Shown here piece by piece: positions 20,393-24,607 of a DNA stretch of 24,607 nucleotides; the stretch's first letter is position 1; each line of letters begins with the position of its first letter. The notes beneath the pieces were generated by a model, which was given only the letters and a program-made list of their open reading frames with translations, ran no database searches and was not told where the DNA came from. A program made the translations under genes and the position numbers. This DNA is from Didymodactylos carnosus (Eukaryota; Rotifera; Eurotatoria; Philodinida; Philodinidae), in contig CAJNOQ010002393.1 in the NCBI GenBank assembly GCA_905250885.1, positions 1-24,607 on the forward strand. The letters are read 5' to 3'.

Positions 20393-20999
20393 AAAGGATC
20401 AGGATTTCCGATTGTTCTCAGAGATGGAAGGGGCTAAACATTTTTTTTCACAGAAAGTGGCTGGCGAAAAAAATTTTTCTAAATTTTTGAAAGTTGTTAG
20501 TGGAATAACGTCAAAGATTTTGCCGGAAAGTCCAAAAATGTTTTTAGGGAGGGACCAGCCGTCCCTGATCGGAAAGTCTGAAAAGGATAGGGACCGATTT
20601 CTGCTCACTGTTGTTGTTTTGCTTTAATTTTAATGCGATTTTATAGAGAAAACGAATTTTACATATTTTCTAGTTGATCTGAGCTTTTGGAACAGAAAAT
20701 TCTTTATATTAAATTTTCTGAACTGATGCATAAGGATGCTAGTGCTCACTAAAACCAATTCCTCTCAAAATTTAGAATAAAGTTAGGGTAACCATTTCAT
20801 ATAGAAAACCAGCCCATGAAAAATTGACTCGATCCCTATGGTTCAAACACGAGCTCGATATAATGAAAAGCTATCTTTCTACATAACAGATAGTTACTAC
20901 ATCTAACTATGGTTCATACACCATTTTGTTCAGTTTTTCATGAAAAACTTGAGCAGAGAACAATGAGCAGAAATCGATGCAAATCAGTCCCGATCCTTT
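20393..20999. repeat. Repeat cluster with related direct and inverted modules
   Basis: A module of the form AAAGGATcGGGAC...CGATTTCTGCTCAcTGTT occurs at 20582-20612 (plus) and inverted at 20959-20998, with one 9-nt length difference. A weaker relative stands at 20398-20420 (aaaggatcaggat...ttgttctc). The 20.4-20.6 kb part is less AT-rich than its surroundings. The overlapping short frames on both strands here are by-products. Likely a decayed transposable element. Confidence 0.5.
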
Positions 21000-23584
21000 A
21001 AACGAAGATTTTTAAGTTAAGTCGGATCCAGAACAGAGAGCTTTTCTATGGCATATTAGTTTCATCGCAAAAATAGCATTCCCACACTAGCCTAGGAGAA
21101 AAAACGTTAAAACAGGTCTCAGTGAAGGAAAAAAGGAACCCAGAAACAGTTTGCTCTTAGCGTCTATTATTCGTAAAAAATGCAGTACAAGAACCGTAGT
21201 AGCAAATGACAAAGAAACAAATGGATCGATGCCGCCGTTTTTTTTAATGTTTGCACTGTTGTTATCTGTTGTTATGCTAAATTTGATGTAAGAGTAACAT
21301 CTTTCCCATGACATATAGAAAATGCGACCAATTGCGAGCACAGTTAATGGATAAGAACAAGCTTTCTATTATCGAGAGTTAATTGAGTTTCAGACGACTT
21401 TCAGATGAACTCAACGTTGTACCAATTGTCGGAGAACTGAAACTGATCTTTCTGTCAGAGGAATATTTTGGAGTATTGGAGTATTTGCTAGAGAAAATAT
21501 ACAGTGACCACGCTTTAACTGCGCTTACTGTCAAACTACTTTAGTTTACACTCCATTGCAAATCGTAACAGACGCTTTAGCAATTAAAACTCAAACACAA
21601 ATGTGTCTGAATTAATACACCAATTACCGGCGTGTCTGTCGTTTGACTGATCACGTCTAGTCGGGGTTGCAAGCAACTTTGAACAAAAAAATGTTAAATC
21701 TCAATAGCAAAGTGTACAGCAGTAAATATATGATATATATATCATCACGTAGTGATTGGTAAACGGGAAAGTTTGTATGCACATGGAATTTAAAAAGTAA
21801 TATTCAGTCAATGGAAGGATCACGCTTCGGAAAACACTCGGTTAAATAAATGCTCTTCTGAAACCACTTTTTAAGGAGGTAGCATCATTATAAAAGCTAG
21901 AAGTTTCTTCTGATTCTAAGAAGTTCTTGAGAGTTTTGTTTCAGTCATGCATATTTTTTATGTATACTTAACGTAAAAGTGTAGAACAAAAGTCGCACAG
22001 CATTATCTTACTGTATTCACAGTCCATTTCTTGAAAAGAAAATGTGCACTCTGGTGAAGGATTACTGCATATTTAAACAAAAAACGTTATACTTCAGTGC
22101 AAAAAATAACTGATATTATTCGAAAACTTCAAAGTTTTTCTATGATTATTATATTTGTGATTTTTTGCGCATGAATGCTCTTTGTTTGCCACTTCAGCAG
22201 CGAAGAATTGATCAGGCACTTAAATAACTGACGAATAAAAGTACAAAAGTGGCGTTTGGTCAACAGAGGAAGTAAAAAAGAATATTGGAGAATAAAAACA
22301 CCAATAGAAAACGAAAAGGTGATCCCTTTTATAAACGTTGTTTGTTTTTCAACCAAACATTAATTGTTGCTGATGAGCAAATACATTACTGTATCTCGGC
22401 AAAGCGCACGGCTTCTAGACTATTAGAAGGAAGAGAGATGTTGCTCTCCTAATTGATGAACTCGTTAAGCTCCGCCATCTTTTGGCGAAAAGATGAATCT
22501 CTTATATTAAATGAAATCAAATCCGGACAAGACATCACCAGCATTGTGAAGTGCCAAAAAGAATGAAAGATAGTTTGCAAAAAATTTCTGCTTTTTTTCA
22601 GAATCGATGACTTTTGTTTTTGCTCACTAATTGAGTTTCGAAACAGACGTAAACTTTGAAGTGAGAATAAGGTGAGTGACAGGTGACTTCGAAGAAAATG
22701 TTTACAAAATGGTGGTAAATTACTCAAAACTTCGGATTAAATACTAAAAAGCAGAGTACAACCGAGATATTCACAAAAACAGCACCCTTTACATTGTAGT
22801 ATATTGAATATCTGGTAATCGTAGTCTTTTCGAAAAAAAGAAAATAGATCTTTTTTGCATCTCTCATACAGATCTCACATATCACCGGCAGAAAAATAAA
22901 GTTCATTTACAGCCGCTGAAAAGTGCTTTTTTGTAATCAGCACGCTCGATAATCCAGTAGATTTTCTATTTGAAATGAGCAATTTATTGTACATCTACCG
23001 CTGTTAAGCTTTTATGTGTTTGAAATTAAGTATAACTAATATAAATGCATATAAAGTGAAAATAGTAGTACCTGTAAAATAATTCTTTTTGTAGACTTTA
23101 GATTAGTGAAATAGGATCATTTAGTAGAGTGTCTATGTCAGTGTAATGCTTCTCAGCATTGACTACTTCTTTGAATTCAGCTCAAAGATCAATTACAGAC
23201 AAAACTTTCCCTGTTTTTTTTCTAAATGATTTAGATCTTAGGCCTACTGCTGTTGTATTATTCACTAAGAATCCTTGTGCATTAGAATTTTGGCATATTG
23301 TTAATGCATTATCCCACCAAAGAAGAGGGGAAAACAGTTTCATCCAATGCTTATCTAGTCAAGAAAATTCCGTTCTTTTGTCAGACGAAATAATATATAC
23401 AACGAAAATAAGGTTAATCCATAAACTTTCTTTAGAGCACAATTGAAATTTCTAGCCACCCTTTCTTACATGTATGGATGGAAAATAAAAATAAATGGCA
23501 AATATCCAAGAGAAATGAGGATAAATTAAGGTGTAGATGACGACGTAAATTAATAGGAAAACTAATTCAATTAATAAAAGATAA
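21000..23584. other. No gene recognised
   Basis: Short frames (21087-21341 minus, 22129-22356 minus, 22449-22727 minus, 23159-23446 plus) show no domain. The last is the most protein-like (RPTAVVLFTKNPCALEFWHI) and lies next to the LINE remnant, so it could be further decayed element or gene sequence. Confidence 0.45.
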
Positions 23585-23818
23585 TTATCTATATTTTCTG
23601 AGACGACCCAGCTCTCCGTTGATTGCTCTCATGCTGTGGGTTACCATCTTTGCTCTGCAAAATTTGTCCGTGAAAATAGAACCTAGATATTTGAAGTGTT
23701 TGATCTCTTTCAGTATTTCATCTCCTAACCAGTAATTGTTGATCGACGAAACAAAATGAAAAATAGCATCTATCAATTCTGACTTTTTACATTTATCTGC
23801 TATCTCTGCTTGATTCAT
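23585..23818 (-). pseudogene. Probable LINE reverse-transcriptase remnant
   Basis: A 77-codon frame contains ...NNYWLGDEILKEIKHF, then KYLGSIFTD, then a stretch with SMRAINGELGRLRKY. The pattern 'I.(L)G..(I).....FKYLGS..(T)D' followed by a helix with R.(A)......L is typical of the region just after the YADD catalytic box in non-LTR retrotransposons. No catalytic YADD is seen in frame upstream; the 23833-24018 frame has only LVDD in unrelated context. The flanks are AT-rich with stops, so this is an old fragment. Confidence 0.45.
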
Positions 23819-24502
23819 CGGCTTTCACTATTCTATTTTCTATCTTTGGAGAGGCGTACTGCCAAAAGTTTAGGAAAAATTTTCGATTCTATGAAAGATG
23901 GTCGCCGAAAATTGATCACCACGAAAAAATCGTAGTTGACCACCAACAATACTTCATTTACTACTTGATTATTTTGAAGGTACTTATATAGGAATACATC
24001 GTCCACAAGGAAGATCAAAACCTATGTTCCAGATTGAATTGTGGAATATGTACTAACGAATAACTGACCTTTCAATACGTACCAGTAATTCTCTCGGAGC
24101 TTTATACCGTCGTCTTAACTCGGTAATTCAATGTCAACATACTCCATTCCGGGTTTTCGTTGAAAGTCTACAAAACGAAGGGACTAAAATCAAGAGCATT
24201 TTATTCACTGCCAATTAGTTAAATTCTGGCCTCCGATTCATCCTCCTTTTTCTCTTTTTTCTAAGAATCTTAGAGAAAAGCAACAAAATCTAAAAAAATT
24301 AATGTGAACTATCCTGAAAGAACATATTTAAAAGGTAGAAGAACAAAATTTCTACGCTTATAACAAGTACTTAGTTTTGCGCGAACAACATTCATTGCTC
24401 CACGTTTGCTTCAACCTGATAAAAGATTTGCTACTTGGGCACCGAGAACGAAATACCTAGCGGTAAATCACAACAATTATCCCTAGTGAAACTTCTTGTA
24501 AC
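23819..24502. other. No gene recognised
   Basis: AT-rich, with only a stop-bounded frame at 23833-24018 on the minus strand that lacks an ATG start. Possible flanking debris of the LINE remnant. Confidence 0.5.
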
Positions 24503-24601
24503 CAAGATCTTGACTTCTTGAATTTTTTCAGTAAGATCTTGATTCAAGATCTTGGTAAGAAAATATAAGAATTCAAGAAATTTCAAGAAGTCAAGATCTT
24601 G
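24503..24601. repeat. Fold-back sequence at the window edge
   Basis: CAAGATCTTGACTTCTTGAA at 24503-24522 is a perfect 20-nt inverted copy of 24582-24601. The palindromic caagatcttg also recurs at 24545-24554, and 24532-24554 forms a further short hairpin. The element probably continues beyond the window. Confidence 0.8.
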
Positions 24602-24607
24602 AATATC

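Noticed and set aside
23833-24018. Frame with IFLVDDVFLY as a possible YADD box of the LINE remnant
   Set aside because: The surrounding residues do not fit reverse transcriptase, there is an upstream stop, and it has no ATG start.
1-24607. CRISPR arrays, bacterial operons, ribosome-binding sites
   Set aside because: The sequence is eukaryotic, with spliced genes; no regularly spaced direct repeats were seen.

Overview
This window looks like nuclear DNA of a small invertebrate animal. It is strongly AT-rich. Protein-coding DNA is confined to a few places, the recognisable multi-exon gene is split by mostly short (53-94 nt) GT-AG introns, and the two confident proteins (a furin-type proprotein convertase and the V-ATPase assembly factor VMA21) are eukaryotic secretory-pathway proteins. 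Short introns, fold-back repeats and a possible leader-accepting 3' splice site next to an ATG would fit a bdelloid rotifer or similar lophotrochozoan. That placement is inference, because no rRNA or organelle marker is present. Layout: 1-3.9 kb is mostly non-coding and holds a fold-back element (596-1028). VMA21 lies on the minus strand at 4102-4407. At 4546-5634 is a roughly 1.1-kb fold-back element with about 105-bp terminal inverted repeats. Its right end is replaced by an N plus 86 C, almost certainly an assembly artefact, and TTAA lies at both presumed edges. From 5.9 to 7.45 kb the minus strand shows disconnected protein-like stretches in changing frames, best read as a decayed gene, which is broken by a small poly(A)-tailed retro-insertion. 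The centrepiece is a complete 14-exon proprotein convertase gene on the minus strand (13076 down to 9010; 744 codons before the stop). From 13.1 to 24.6 kb I see no convincing intact gene, only AT-rich DNA, microsatellites, a repeat cluster near 20.4-21.0 kb, a probable LINE reverse-transcriptase remnant (23585-23818) and a fold-back sequence at the window edge. The most interesting system is inside the convertase gene. Between exon 3 (catalytic Asp) and exon 5 (catalytic His) are two tandem, homologous, equally long (77 nt) exons, 4a (11989-12065) and 4b (11775-11851). Both have proper splice sites and the same phases. Each alone restores the furin-like sequence; using both or neither gives an early stop. 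They are therefore mutually exclusive exons in the protease domain. They keep the three aspartates of a calcium site but differ at six residues, including an Asp/Glu swap at the residue equivalent to furin D191, in the S2 substrate pocket. The flanking introns hold likely control elements: three UGCAUG (Fox-type) motifs and two further GCAUG motifs downstream of 4b, an intronic segment complementary to the 4b 3' splice site, and a 14-bp hairpin just after exon 3. Together these suggest an RNA-structure and Fox-protein controlled switch of protease specificity. VMA21 (V-ATPase assembly, hence compartment acidification) and the convertase (activated in acidic secretory compartments) act in related pathways, but nothing in the sequence shows that they are co-regulated.
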